Source of the DNA: [Eubacterium] saphenum | GTDB taxonomy: Bacteria; Bacillota; Clostridia; Lachnospirales; Anaerotignaceae | NCBI GenBank assembly: GCA_004557645.1 | Contig: SFGI01000024.1 | Span: 1-43,967, forward strand | DNA length: 43,967 nucleotides | Direction: 5' to 3' | In this document: positions 1 through 7,931 of the stretch, piece by piece | Position numbering within the stretch: position 1 is the stretch's first letter | How the letters are laid out: every line of letters starts with the position of its first letter | Position numbers and translations under genes: made by a program | The notes under the pieces: generated by a model | Seen by the model: the letters and a program-made list of their open reading frames with translations, nothing else | The model's database searches: none | Told to the model about the DNA's origin: nothing

Positions 1-61
1 AGCCGCAATTTTATTGTAACACGGAGGTTTTTCATTATCACTCCGCTAAAGCTTGTACTGA

Positions 62-87
62 CCCCCAGACAATCTGGGGGTTTTTTG
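62..87 (+). terminator. Rho-independent terminator of an upstream + strand unit
   Basis: An 8-bp perfect stem (CCCCCAGA / TCTGGGGG) with a 3-nt loop is followed by six T. It must end a + strand transcript that starts left of the window. Positions 1-61 show no convincing coding sequence or RNA gene. Confidence 0.8.
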
Positions 88-96
88 ATAAACAAA

Positions 97-126
97 AAAA
101 GAACGGGAAAATTCCCGTTCTTTCTT
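97..126 (-). terminator. Terminator of the glgC-glgD operon
   Basis: On the minus strand the stem AAGAACGGGAA / TTCCCGTTCTT is followed by a run of seven T. It lies just beyond the glgD stop codon. Confidence 0.85.
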
Positions 127-133
127 AATTTCA

Positions 134-1252
134 TTATAATACTGTGCCTTTTTTCAGAACTGCAGGTGCTTCGGAAGAAACGCCGATGATGCGCTGACCA
201 TCGGAAAGAACAACTTCCTTATCCAGGATCGCATTTTCAACCACACAGTTTTTGCCGATCTGGCAGCCTTCCATCAGGATGGAATTTTTTACAACTGCCC
301 CTGTGCCAACACGAACCTTGCGGAAGATGACGGAATGTTCCACCTTACCGTCGAAGATCGTGCCGCTGCCCACAATAGAATCTGTTACATCTGCCCCTGC
401 ATTATATTTCGCAGGAGGTTCATCCTTGGGTTTTGTTTCAATGTAAGGATATTCTGTAACAAAAGAATCTCTGATCTCTTTTTTCAGGAAATCCATATTG
501 GTAGCAAAATATGCCGCTGTGCCTGCGCCGATGGCACTCCAGTAGCCGTTGTATTCATAACCATAGATCTTCAGTGTTTTGATGAAGGGGATGATGATAT
601 CCTTTACCAGATCATATCTGCCTTCGGGGATCGCCTGATCCAGCAGATTGATCAGCAGTGTTCTGGAGATCACATAGATACCCAGGGAAGCTGTATCGGA
701 TTTGGGCTGTTGGGGCTTTTCTTCAAAGCCTTCCAGTCTGCCGTCTGCATTCATTTCCACTACGCCGAATTTGGACAGGTCTTTGCCATCCATCTTCTGA
801 TATACCACAGTGATATCTGCGCCTTTTTCTTTATGATATTCCAGCACCTTGCGGTAATCCATTTTATAAATGGAATCACCGGATGTGATCACAACATACT
901 CCGCATTGCTGCGTTTCAGATATGTCATATTCTGATAGATGGAATCCGCAGTGCCGCGGAACCATGTGGAGCCTTCATTGCTTGTATAAGGTGTGAATAC
1001 GAACAAGCCTCCCTGTTTTCTGCCGAAATCCCACCATTTGGAGGAAGTCAGATGATCCCGCAGGGAACGGGAATTATACTGTGTCAGCACAGCCACCTTG
1101 CCGATACCGCTGTTAGACATATTGCTCAATGTAAAGTCGATGGCACGATAACAGCTGCCAATGGGCAGCGCCGCTGCTGCTCTATGGTCTGTCAGAACAC
1201 CCAGTCTGCCGTCATTGTTGCCGCCTGCCAGAATAATACCGATTGCTTTCAT
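134..1252 (-). CDS. glgD: Glucose-1-phosphate adenylyltransferase subunit GlgD
   Basis: This is the GlgD partner of ADP-glucose pyrophosphorylase, which makes ADP-glucose for glycogen synthesis in the cytoplasm. The 372-residue protein has the nucleotidyltransferase fold with an N-terminal IILAGG loop and a C-terminal left-handed beta-helix of hexapeptide repeats (about residues 285-360). Compared with GlgC next door, the substrate loop is degenerate: GlgC reads RKVAKPAV and YRIIDFPLSN, whereas GlgD reads DHRAAAALP and YRAIDFTLSN. The lysine of the catalytic loop is lost, as is typical of GlgD. In Firmicutes GlgD is a poorly active subunit that modulates GlgC, and I infer the same here. The start is supported by GGAGGT 8 nt upstream, inside the end of glgC. 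The gap to glgC is only 3 nt, so translation is probably coupled. Confidence 0.93.
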   Translation of the reverse strand: MKAIGIILAGGNNDGRLGVLTDHRAAAALPIGSCYRAIDFTLSNMSNSGIGKVAVLTQYNSRSLRDHLTSSKWWDFGRKQGGLFVFTPYTSNEGSTWFRGTADSIYQNMTYLKRSNAEYVVITSGDSIYKMDYRKVLEYHKEKGADITVVYQKMDGKDLSKFGVVEMNADGRLEGFEEKPQQPKSDTASLGIYVISRTLLINLLDQAIPEGRYDLVKDIIIPFIKTLKIYGYEYNGYWSAIGAGTAAYFATNMDFLKKEIRDSFVTEYPYIETKPKDEPPAKYNAGADVTDSIVGSGTIFDGKVEHSVIFRKVRVGTGAVVKNSILMEGCQIGKNCVVENAILDKEVVLSDGQRIIGVSSEAPAVLKKGTVL

Positions 1253-1255
1253 GAT

Positions 1256-2527
1256 TTACACCTCCCGAACAACAGATTTGCCGCTTTCCAGTCTGCCTTC
1301 AGGATAGTCTTCAGCGACAGTTTTTCCGTAAATCACACAGTTTTTGCCCATCACAACGCCATCGGGCACAATGCTGTTCATACCCATAACAGTGATGCCT
1401 GTATTATAAATGTTGGGCTTTGCTTCGTTGGGGATATTTTCACCAACGCCCATCTGTACGTTTTTGCCGATCACGCATTTTTCATCGATGACACATTTAT
1501 CGATGACGGTATTTTCGCCCACGACCGTATCAGCCATAATGATGGAATCCTTTACCACTGCACCTTTTTCCACGATAACACCGGGACCAAGGATGGAGCG
1601 GTAAACTTCGCCATAGATCCCACAGCCGTCTGTCAACAGGGATTCTTCTACCTTTGCACCTGCCGCTGTATACTGAGGAGGCTGATGATCGCTGTTTGTA
1701 TAGATCTTCCAAAAATCCTCGTACAGGTTGAATTCAGGCAGAGTACGGATCAGATCCATGTTGGATTCCCAATAGGACTGGATGGTGCCAACGTCTTTCC
1801 AATAGCCCTGGAAGCGCCATGCATACATAGGCTGACCTTCATCCAGCATTTTAGGGATAATGTGTTTGCCGAAGTCACTATCGGGATGGATAGAGTTATC
1901 TTCGATCAGCGCTTCCCGAAGCCTGTCCCATGTAAAGATATAGATGCCCATAGAAGCCAGATTGCTCTTGGGATTTTCAGGTTTTTCTTCAAATTCATAG
2001 ATTTTGTCGCCGGCTTCTGTATTCATGATGCCAAAGCGGTTTGCTTCCTCCATGGGAACTTCCATAACAGCGATGGTCGCCGCTGCGCCATTTTCTTTAT
2101 GGAATGCCAGCATTTTGGAATAATCCATTTTGTAAATATGGTCACCGGAAAGGATCAGCACATATTCCGGATTATTGCTGTCGATAAAATCGATATTCTG
2201 ATAGATCGCATTGGCTGTACCTGCAAACCATTCGCCGGAATCGCCTGTTTTTACATGGGGCGCCAAAATAGTCACACCACCATTTTTCTTGTCCAGATCC
2301 CAGGGAATACCGATACCGATATGCTGATTCAAACGCAGAGGCTGATACTGTGTCAGCACACCTACGGTGTCCACGCCGGAATTGATGCAGTTGCTCAGAG
2401 GGAAATCGATGATACGATACCGACCGCCGTAAGCAACAGCAGGTTTTGCTACTTTTCTTGTAAGCACGCCCAGGCGGCTACCCTGACCACCTGCCAATAG
2501 CATTGCTATCATTTCTTTTTTACGCAT
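1256..2527 (-). CDS. glgC: Glucose-1-phosphate adenylyltransferase GlgC
   Basis: This is the catalytic subunit of ADP-glucose pyrophosphorylase (ATP + glucose-1-phosphate to ADP-glucose + PPi), the committed step of bacterial glycogen synthesis. The N-terminal loop MLLAGGQGSRLGVLT, the KPAVAYGG segment, the IIDFPLSN motif, LSGDHIYKMDY and the FEEKP motif are intact. The C-terminal third is a hexapeptide beta-helix (VVKDSIIM, TVIDKCVI and similar). I chose the ATG at 2527 (423 aa) because AGGGGTG lies 9 nt upstream; an upstream GTG at 2536 would put that site too close. It is the first gene of a two-gene operon with glgD, reading from a sigma-A promoter at 2593-2621. Confidence 0.95.
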   Translation of the reverse strand: MRKKEMIAMLLAGGQGSRLGVLTRKVAKPAVAYGGRYRIIDFPLSNCINSGVDTVGVLTQYQPLRLNQHIGIGIPWDLDKKNGGVTILAPHVKTGDSGEWFAGTANAIYQNIDFIDSNNPEYVLILSGDHIYKMDYSKMLAFHKENGAAATIAVMEVPMEEANRFGIMNTEAGDKIYEFEEKPENPKSNLASMGIYIFTWDRLREALIEDNSIHPDSDFGKHIIPKMLDEGQPMYAWRFQGYWKDVGTIQSYWESNMDLIRTLPEFNLYEDFWKIYTNSDHQPPQYTAAGAKVEESLLTDGCGIYGEVYRSILGPGVIVEKGAVVKDSIIMADTVVGENTVIDKCVIDEKCVIGKNVQMGVGENIPNEAKPNIYNTGITVMGMNSIVPDGVVMGKNCVIYGKTVAEDYPEGRLESGKSVVREV

Positions 2528-2565
2528 ATTACCCACACCCCTATCTTTTCAGGTTGTATATATGT

Positions 2566-2621
2566 AACAAAGCATTGTACTTTGTTCCCTACATTATAGC
2601 ACAAGGATACAAAAATGGAAA
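2566..2621 (-). promoter_or_regulatory. glgCD promoter with leader inverted repeat
   Basis: On the minus strand TTTCCA (2616-2621), a 17-nt spacer and a perfect TATAAT (2593-2598) form a sigma-A promoter. Just downstream, in the leader, AACAAAG and CTTTGTT form a 7-bp inverted repeat (2566-2586), which could be an operator or a small hairpin. The rest of the 345-bp divergent gap to murC is AT-rich with nothing else recognised. Confidence 0.6.
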
Positions 2622-2770
2622 GGCTATCCTCTTATTTTATAACGAAGATTTACCTGTTTTTGACAATTTTCGCCCAAATTTTGGCAGCAAATTGCAAAAT
2701 ATTTATAGTATTTTAATAGGTTTATTTTCTGTTTTTTCTGTATAAAATATAGAAATACAGATGTTAAACG

Positions 2771-2799
2771 TTGCCTTTCCAGATTTAGTATACTATAAT
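2771..2799 (+). promoter_or_regulatory. murC promoter
   Basis: TTGCCT, a 17-nt spacer and TATAAT make a good sigma-A promoter pointing at murC, leaving a leader of about 65 nt. Confidence 0.65.
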
Positions 2800-2872
2800 G
2801 ATAAACAAAATATGTCCAAAAAGATTTGAGCAAAAAATGAACCCATTTCATAGAAATTGAGGAGATAAATAA

Positions 2873-4243
2873 ATGACAACATTCAAAAAAGATCAGCATA
2901 TTTATTTCATCGGCATCGGCGGCATCAGCATGTCCGGTCTTGCTGAGATCTTAGCCGACCGCGGCTGTATCGTCTCTGGCACAGATATCAAGGAAACGCC
3001 TGTGACCAAGCATTTGGAAAGCCTTGGCATCCAGATCAATTTCGGCCATAAAGCTGAAAATATCACAGACGATGTAGATCTGGTGGTTTACACAGCAGCC
3101 ATCCATCCCGATAACCCGGAATTTCAGGCAGCAGCAGCGAAAAACATCCCCCTGATGGACAGAGCCCATCTGCTGGGCGAGATCATGGCGGAATACAATC
3201 ATTCCATCGCTGTAGCCGGTACCCATGGCAAGACAACGACCACATCCATGGTATCCGAAATCCTGCTGGCAGCGGATACCGACCCCACCATTACCGTTGG
3301 CGGCATCCTGCCCACCATCGGCAGCAACCTGAAAATTGGGCATTCTTCCTATTTTGTTGCGGAAGCCTGCGAATATTTTGACAGTTTCCTGCAGTTTGAA
3401 CCTATGGTCGGCGTCATCCTGAATGTGGAAAGCGACCATTTGGATTATTTCAAAAATCTGGAGAATATCCGCCGTTCCTTCCATGCCTTTGCCCAGCGGG
3501 TACCCGAAAACGGTGCAGTGGTCATCAATCAGACCATCGAAAACGTGGACGAACTGACAGCAGGTCTGAACTGTGCTGTTGAGACCTTTGGTCTGGAAGA
3601 CGGTGCTGCATGGCAGGCAAAAAACATCATCCACGAACCCGATGGCAAAAATACATTTGACGTATTTTACAAAGGGGAGCTGTTCGGCAATTTCCATTTG
3701 AATGTGCCCGGCGACCATAATATCATGAATGCGCTGGCATCCATCGCATCTGCCCATTATCTTGGCATTTCCGCAGCGGATTGCCGCAAGGGGCTGCTGC
3801 ATTTTACAGGCACAGAACGCCGGTTCCAGCGCAAGGGCGAAAAAAACGGCATCGTTGTCATCGACGATTATGCCCATCACCCTACAGAGATCAAAGCAGC
3901 ACTGGCAGCTGCGAAAAAAGTGCAGCACAACACCACATGGTGTGTATTCCAGCCCCATACTTATTCCAGAACCAAATTCCTCTTTGATGAATTCGGGGAA
4001 GCCTTTGGCGATGCAGATGAAATCATCATTGCGGATATTTATGCTGCCAGAGAAACGGACGATGGTTCCATTTCCGCGGCGATGCTGGCGGAACGGGTGG
4101 CACAGGCCGGCAAATCCGCACGATATGTAGGCGATTTTGAAGATATCCGCACCTATCTGGAAGCACACTGCAAAAGCGGAGACCTGTTGCTGACGGTCGG
4201 TGCCGGGGATGTGTTCAAGATCGGCGAAGCGTTTTTAAAATAA
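2873..4243 (+). CDS. murC: UDP-N-acetylmuramate--L-alanine ligase MurC
   Basis: MurC uses ATP to add L-alanine to UDP-MurNAc, the first peptide-forming step of peptidoglycan synthesis in the cytoplasm. The 456-residue length is normal. The N-terminal Rossmann-like domain shows FIGIGGISMSGLAEI (residues about 13-27), the central domain has the ATP loop GTHGKTTTTSM (about 116-126), and DDYAHHPTEI begins the C-terminal Mur ligase part (about 320-330). The ATG is preceded by GAGGAGAT at suitable spacing. It stands alone with its own promoter and terminator, and points away from the glg operon. Confidence 0.96.
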   Translation: MTTFKKDQHIYFIGIGGISMSGLAEILADRGCIVSGTDIKETPVTKHLESLGIQINFGHKAENITDDVDLVVYTAAIHPDNPEFQAAAAKNIPLMDRAHLLGEIMAEYNHSIAVAGTHGKTTTTSMVSEILLAADTDPTITVGGILPTIGSNLKIGHSSYFVAEACEYFDSFLQFEPMVGVILNVESDHLDYFKNLENIRRSFHAFAQRVPENGAVVINQTIENVDELTAGLNCAVETFGLEDGAAWQAKNIIHEPDGKNTFDVFYKGELFGNFHLNVPGDHNIMNALASIASAHYLGISAADCRKGLLHFTGTERRFQRKGEKNGIVVIDDYAHHPTEIKAALAAAKKVQHNTTWCVFQPHTYSRTKFLFDEFGEAFGDADEIIIADIYAARETDDGSISAAMLAERVAQAGKSARYVGDFEDIRTYLEAHCKSGDLLLTVGAGDVFKIGEAFLK

Positions 4244-4248
4244 AGACC

Positions 4249-4327
4249 TTGGGGACTCCGTCCCCAACACCCCCGCTTAGGGGATAATCCCCTAAGAACC
4301 CTACTTGCAACAAACTCCGTTTGTTGC
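4249..4327. repeat. Cluster of three intergenic palindromes after murC
   Basis: Three hairpins follow one another: 4249-4267 (TTGGGG, loop ACTCCGT, CCCCAA), 4276-4296 (CTTAGGGG, loop ATAAT, CCCCTAAG) and 4307-4327 (GCAACAAAC, loop TCC, GTTTGTTGC). The first and third share the core ACTCCGT. None has a T-run, so they are not terminators. They resemble dispersed palindromic repeats seen between clostridial genes. Confidence 0.6.
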
Positions 4328-4354
4328 GAGAGGAAAAAATGGACGATAAAAATA

Positions 4355-4388
4355 AGACTGCTTCTGGACAAAAGAAGCAGTCTTTTTT
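4355..4388 (+). terminator. murC terminator
   Basis: An 11-bp stem (AGACTGCTTCT / AGAAGCAGTCT) is followed by TTTTTT. Confidence 0.85.
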
Positions 4389-4397
4389 CAGCATAAC

Positions 4398-4436
4398 AAA
4401 AACAGCGCACCCGTGGAAAAGGTACGCTGTTTTTAT
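4398..4436 (-). terminator. Terminator of the small membrane protein / rlmH side
   Basis: The hairpin AACAGCG...CGCTGTT is flanked by A-run and T-run, so it can work both ways. It closes the minus-strand unit ending at 4462. Confidence 0.7.
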
Positions 4437-4461
4437 TTCTTACAATATTCTGAATAGCCCA

Positions 4462-4656
4462 TTATTTTGTAGGGAAAAGTACAGTGTCGCCACTGCCTTC
4501 GCCGCTTTCCTCCATCTGCTGCACAATGGCTGCCTGCTGTTTCGCCTCTTCCGCTTCCTTGGCAGCCTTCTTTTCCTGATGCCCGTCGATCAGGATGAAC
4601 AATGCCAAAAACCAGCATACGATACCGATAAATCTCATGATTTTTACTCTTTTCAT
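4462..4656 (-). CDS. Small single-pass membrane protein, unknown function
   Basis: This 64-residue protein is not recognised. It starts with a basic MKRVKIMR stretch, has one hydrophobic segment (about residues 9-24, FIGIVCWFLALFILI), then a charged, Glu/Gln/Ala-rich tail that is probably helical, and ends in VLFPTK. The topology suggests a membrane anchor with a short soluble tail. I chose the ATG at 4656 because AGGGGAG lies about 10 nt upstream; a longer frame to 4722 would run through palindromic repeat sequence. It lies downstream of rlmH, separated by a repeat cluster. Confidence 0.55.
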   Translation of the reverse strand: MKRVKIMRFIGIVCWFLALFILIDGHQEKKAAKEAEEAKQQAAIVQQMEESGEGSGDTVLFPTK

Positions 4657-4699
4657 ATTACTGTACTCCCCTTCTTCGATTTTTTCCTCTCGCCCCTCC

Positions 4700-4771
4700 C
4701 ACAAAACGCAGTTTTGTGACATTCAGGTCAAGGGCATGATGCCCTTGCGGGGTGGTGGGACAGCGCCCCAC
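4700..4771. repeat. Palindrome cluster between rlmH and the small membrane gene
   Basis: Successive hairpins occur at 4700-4718 (CACAAAAC / GTTTTGTG), 4730-4746 (AAGGGCAT / ATGCCCTT) and about 4749-4771 (a GGGGTGGTGGG / CCCCAC stem). They look like the cluster after murC and have no T-run. They may protect transcript ends or be inert repeats. Confidence 0.5.
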
Positions 4772-4783
4772 GGTCTTTTACTT

Positions 4784-5263
4784 TTACTTATGGTATGGCT
4801 CGTTTCTCTGGATACGCTCGGAACGATAGATCTGCTCCAGCAAAACCACCCTCATCATCTGATGGGGAAAGGTCATTCTGGAAAAACTCAACGCAAAATC
4901 CGCTCTTTGCATTACCGCAGGGGACAGCCCCAAGGAACCGCCGATGATAAACACCATGTGGCTGACACCGCCAACGCCCTTCTTCGCCATAAAATCAGCC
5001 AATTCTTCGGAGGAAAGCTGCTTGCCCTCCACCGCCAACGCCACCACAAAGGCATCGTCCTTCACATTTTTCAGGATGCGCTGCCCTTCTTTTTCCTTGA
5101 CCTCCGCCTCCTGGGCAGGGCTCATGGTTTCCGGTGCCTTTTCATCGGCCAGCTCAATGATATCCAGCTTCATATAACGGCTGAGACGCTTGCTATACTC
5201 CGCAATGGCATCCCGCCAATATTTTTCTTTCAATTTTCCAACACAAACGATCGTAACTTTCAT
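4784..5263 (-). CDS. rlmH: 23S rRNA (pseudouridine1915-N3)-methyltransferase RlmH
   Basis: RlmH methylates N3 of pseudouridine 1915 in helix 69 of 23S rRNA, using S-adenosylmethionine. The protein is 159 residues, the usual length of this SPOUT-class enzyme. It begins MKVTIVCVGKLKEKYW and shows the family's SAM-binding knot region FIIGGSLGLSP (about 105-115) and the C-terminal LEQIYRSERIQRNEPYHK motif. The upstream neighbour is a WalJ-type gene 12 nt away, so the two are likely co-transcribed. RlmH also lies near yycJ in Bacillus. Confidence 0.95.
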   Translation of the reverse strand: MKVTIVCVGKLKEKYWRDAIAEYSKRLSRYMKLDIIELADEKAPETMSPAQEAEVKEKEGQRILKNVKDDAFVVALAVEGKQLSSEELADFMAKKGVGGVSHMVFIIGGSLGLSPAVMQRADFALSFSRMTFPHQMMRVVLLEQIYRSERIQRNEPYHK

Positions 5264-5275
5264 AACGACCTCCTG

Positions 5276-6070
5276 TTATAATTCCACCTTCACGCCATTG
5301 CGGAAACGGCTTGCCATATCCATTCTCAGGTGGGTGCCCACTTCGATCTGTTTCTTCCGCAGGATCTCTTCCACCGTTTCATAGGCCAGGTGGGGATTGT
5401 TGTTTTCATCGCTGAGATGGCCCAGGAACACATATTTCATCTTTCCCGTCATCACCTCTGCCAGCAGTTCCCCTGCGGCCACATTGGAAAGGTGTCCCTT
5501 TTCGCCCAAGATACGCTGTTTCAGGTGCCAGGGATAGCTGCCCTTCCGCAGCATATCGATATCATGGTTGGATTCCAAAAGCAGCAGGTCGCTGTTTTCG
5601 ATGTTTTCCCGAATGGTATCCGTCACATGACCGATATCTGTCGCTAAAGTGACCTTCTTTTCCCCGGTAAATATATTATAGCCCACAGGCTCCGCCGCAT
5701 CATGGGGGATAGCAAAGGGCTTCACGCAGATATCGTTGACAGCGCAGACCTCATCGGCATAAATAATACGCTTATTGCTGGGCGCGATTTTTCCCAAGCT
5801 GCCTTCCATAGCCGTCCAAGTTTCCGCTGTAGCAAAAATAGGGATATCAAAGCGTCTGGAAAGGATGCCTGCCCCTTTGATATGGTCTACATGCTCGTGG
5901 GTAATAAAAAGAGCATCGATCTCATTGCCTGTCAGCTTCAGCTCTGCCAGTCCTTCTTCGATCTTCTTGCCGCTGATGCCTGCATCGATGAGTATTTTTG
6001 TATAATCTGTGCCGATATATGTACAGTTGCCGCTGCTCCCGCTGGCGATAGTGCAAAATTCCAGCCGCAA
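5276..6070 (-). CDS. walJ: WalJ/YycJ-type metallo-beta-lactamase-fold hydrolase
   Basis: This is a 264-residue soluble MBL-fold protein of the YycJ/WalJ type, thought to be a nuclease linked to DNA repair and cell-wall/division coordination. Visible features are the N-terminal ASGSSGNCTYI segment, the zinc motif THEHVDHIKG (about residues 58-67), the downstream ATDIGH metal site and LLLESNHD, and a late GHLS histidine. In many Firmicutes it ends the walRK operon, but here it is about 10 kb from walR, after murA and before rlmH. The symbol is given by family resemblance; the exact biochemical role is less certain than the fold. Confidence 0.85.
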   Translation of the reverse strand: MRLEFCTIASGSSGNCTYIGTDYTKILIDAGISGKKIEEGLAELKLTGNEIDALFITHEHVDHIKGAGILSRRFDIPIFATAETWTAMEGSLGKIAPSNKRIIYADEVCAVNDICVKPFAIPHDAAEPVGYNIFTGEKKVTLATDIGHVTDTIRENIENSDLLLLESNHDIDMLRKGSYPWHLKQRILGEKGHLSNVAAGELLAEVMTGKMKYVFLGHLSDENNNPHLAYETVEEILRKKQIEVGTHLRMDMASRFRNGVKVEL

Positions 6071-6111
6071 GATGATCCACCTCTTTTCTCTAAAGCCATT
6101 TCGTTTTCATA

Positions 6112-6147
6112 AAACAAGCTTCGAAACCATGTCCGAAGCTTTGTTGT
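6112..6147 (-). terminator. Terminator after murA copy 1
   Basis: On the minus strand CAAAGCTTCG and CGAAGCTTG pair around an 11-nt loop, and the stem is followed by TTTTAT. Transcription of walJ-rlmH may partly read through it. Confidence 0.65.
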
Positions 6148-6161
6148 ATTTTTCAAATCAC

Positions 6162-7421
6162 TTATTCGCTCTTGATACGTTCGATATCCGCACCCATAGC
6201 TTTGAATTTTTCTTCGACATCCTCATAGCCTCTGTCGATATAGCGAACACCATCGATGATGGTCTCGCCTTCTGCTGCCAGCCCAGCCAAAATCATAGCT
6301 GCACCTGCACGCAGGTCTGTTGCGGAAACTTCTGCACCGTGGAAATTCTTAATGCCGTGGATGGTTGCCACTCTGCCGTTGATCTCCACATCTGCGCCCA
6401 GCTTACGCAGTTCATCCATATACTGATACCGATTTTCCCAAACATTTTCTGTCAGCACACTGGTGCCGTTGCAGACTGCCAACAGTGTGGCGATCTGAGG
6501 CTGCAGGTCTGTGGGGAAACCGGGATAGCTCATGGTTTTCACATTGACTGCACGAAGAGGTTCATCCGCCATAACACGGATGGAATCTTCCCATTCCGCT
6601 ACCTTTACATTCATTTCATCCAGCTTCGCTGTCAGGGAATCCATGTGCTTGGGGATGATATTTTTCACCAGCACATCGCCGCCGGTGATGGCTGCGGCGA
6701 TCATGTAGGTACCTGCTTCGATCTGGTCGGGAATGATGGTATACTGGGCACCTTTCAGTTCAGATACCCCCTTGATACGGATGACATCTGTCCCCGCACC
6801 CTTGATATTTGCACCCATCATGTTCAGATAGTTTGCTGTATCTACAACATGAGGTTCTTTTGCCGCATTTTCAATGGTGGTCACACCTTCTGCCATGGTA
6901 GCCGCCAGCATCACGTTGATGGTGGCACCAACGCTCACCTGATCCATGTAGATGGAGGTACCCACCAGTTTTTCCGCATAGGCCTTTACCATGCCTTCTT
7001 CTTCAATAACTGTAGCACCCAGCGCACGGAAGCCCTTCAGGTGCAGGTCGATGGGACGTTTGCCAAAGTTGCAGCCGCCGGGCATTGCCACTTCCGCTTT
7101 TTTATAACGGGCCAGCAGCGCACCGATCAGGTAATAGGAAGCACGCATTTTCTGTACGCCTTCGAAAGTAGCCTGATAGCTTACGCCTTCGTTACAATCG
7201 ATCTCCAGGGTGTGTTTATCTAAAAATCTGCATTTGCCGCCCATTTCTTCGATGGTATGGCAGATATTTCTTACGTCTTCGATGCTGGGAAGATTTTCCA
7301 GCACACTGACGCCTGTTGCCATTACCGCCGCAGGGATGACTGCAACTGCCGCATTCTTTGCGCCGCTGATGGTCACTTCCCCTGTCAGTCTTTTACGGCC
7401 TTTTACAACCAATCTATCCAT
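6162..7421 (-). CDS. murA: UDP-N-acetylglucosamine 1-carboxyvinyltransferase, copy 1
   Basis: MurA transfers enolpyruvate from PEP to UDP-GlcNAc, the first committed step of peptidoglycan synthesis. The protein is about 419 residues, matching the family. It shows the N-terminal SGAKNAAVA motif, the catalytic cysteine in PGGCNFGKRPIDLHLKGF (the fosfomycin target site) and the FPTDLQPQ segment. A second murA lies at 10855-12117; both keep the cysteine, so both should be active. The start is ambiguous: ATG at 7421 gives the family-like MDRLVVKG, while ATG at 7433 adds four residues. Either start has a ribosome site at imperfect spacing. Confidence 0.94.
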   Translation of the reverse strand: MDRLVVKGRKRLTGEVTISGAKNAAVAVIPAAVMATGVSVLENLPSIEDVRNICHTIEEMGGKCRFLDKHTLEIDCNEGVSYQATFEGVQKMRASYYLIGALLARYKKAEVAMPGGCNFGKRPIDLHLKGFRALGATVIEEEGMVKAYAEKLVGTSIYMDQVSVGATINVMLAATMAEGVTTIENAAKEPHVVDTANYLNMMGANIKGAGTDVIRIKGVSELKGAQYTIIPDQIEAGTYMIAAAITGGDVLVKNIIPKHMDSLTAKLDEMNVKVAEWEDSIRVMADEPLRAVNVKTMSYPGFPTDLQPQIATLLAVCNGTSVLTENVWENRYQYMDELRKLGADVEINGRVATIHGIKNFHGAEVSATDLRAGAAMILAGLAAEGETIIDGVRYIDRGYEDVEEKFKAMGADIERIKSE

Positions 7422-7539
7422 AAAAACATACATCCTTCCAATGTTCTCCAAAGGACAATATATACATCTGAACGGGCAGAACTGCCGCCGTTCCTCAAAA
7501 AATAGTTGTTTTCTCTATATTTCGCCCTATAACATTAGA

Positions 7540-7567
7540 ATTATATCACGAAAATGTTGCAGTGCAA
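7540..7567 (-). promoter_or_regulatory. Promoter of murA copy 1
   Basis: On the minus strand TTGCAC, a 16-nt spacer and a perfect TATAAT lie about 115 nt upstream of the start. Confidence 0.6.
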
Positions 7568-7721
7568 AGTATTTTTTTCGCAGAGCCTTGATCTTCGGGG
7601 AAAACAGCAAGCTGCACTACAAAAGTCAGATTTGAACCGACGCTGCCCACCTGGAAATATAGTCGCCTGCTCTCCTTCGCTATGCCAGTCGGCACGCTCC
7701 TTATTTCTCGCCTTTGCAATC

Positions 7722-7758
7722 AAAAAAATAGCACCCACATTCGTGGATGCTATTTTTT
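7722..7758 (-). terminator. Terminator of the initiator tRNA
   Basis: A 9-bp stem (AGCATCCAC / GTGGGTGCT, one G-T pair) around a 4-nt loop is flanked by A and T runs. It starts right after the tRNA 3' end. Confidence 0.85.
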
Positions 7759-7760
7759 GA

Positions 7761-7834
<74 letters not shown>

Positions 7835-7865
7835 TCAATATAAATTTTTCTTATCACTGTATATG

Positions 7866-7894
7866 ATTATAGCGCAGAGAAAGCCATTTGTCAA
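7866..7894 (-). promoter_or_regulatory. Consensus promoter of tRNA-fMet
   Basis: TTGACA (7889-7894), a 17-nt spacer and TATAAT (7866-7871) form a perfect sigma-A promoter on the minus strand, fitting a highly expressed stable RNA. Confidence 0.9.
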
Positions 7895-7931
7895 ACACAA
7901 ATCCTTCCTCTGCCTATTCATTTTGCTTATA

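Noticed and set aside
335..2500. 721-codon open frame on the + strand opposite glgC-glgD
   Set aside because: It is an antisense shadow: the minus strand encodes two full, well-conserved enzymes with ribosome sites, while this frame has no family features.
4243..4330. Palindromes after murC as its terminator
   Set aside because: They have no T-run; a proper terminator follows at 4355-4388.
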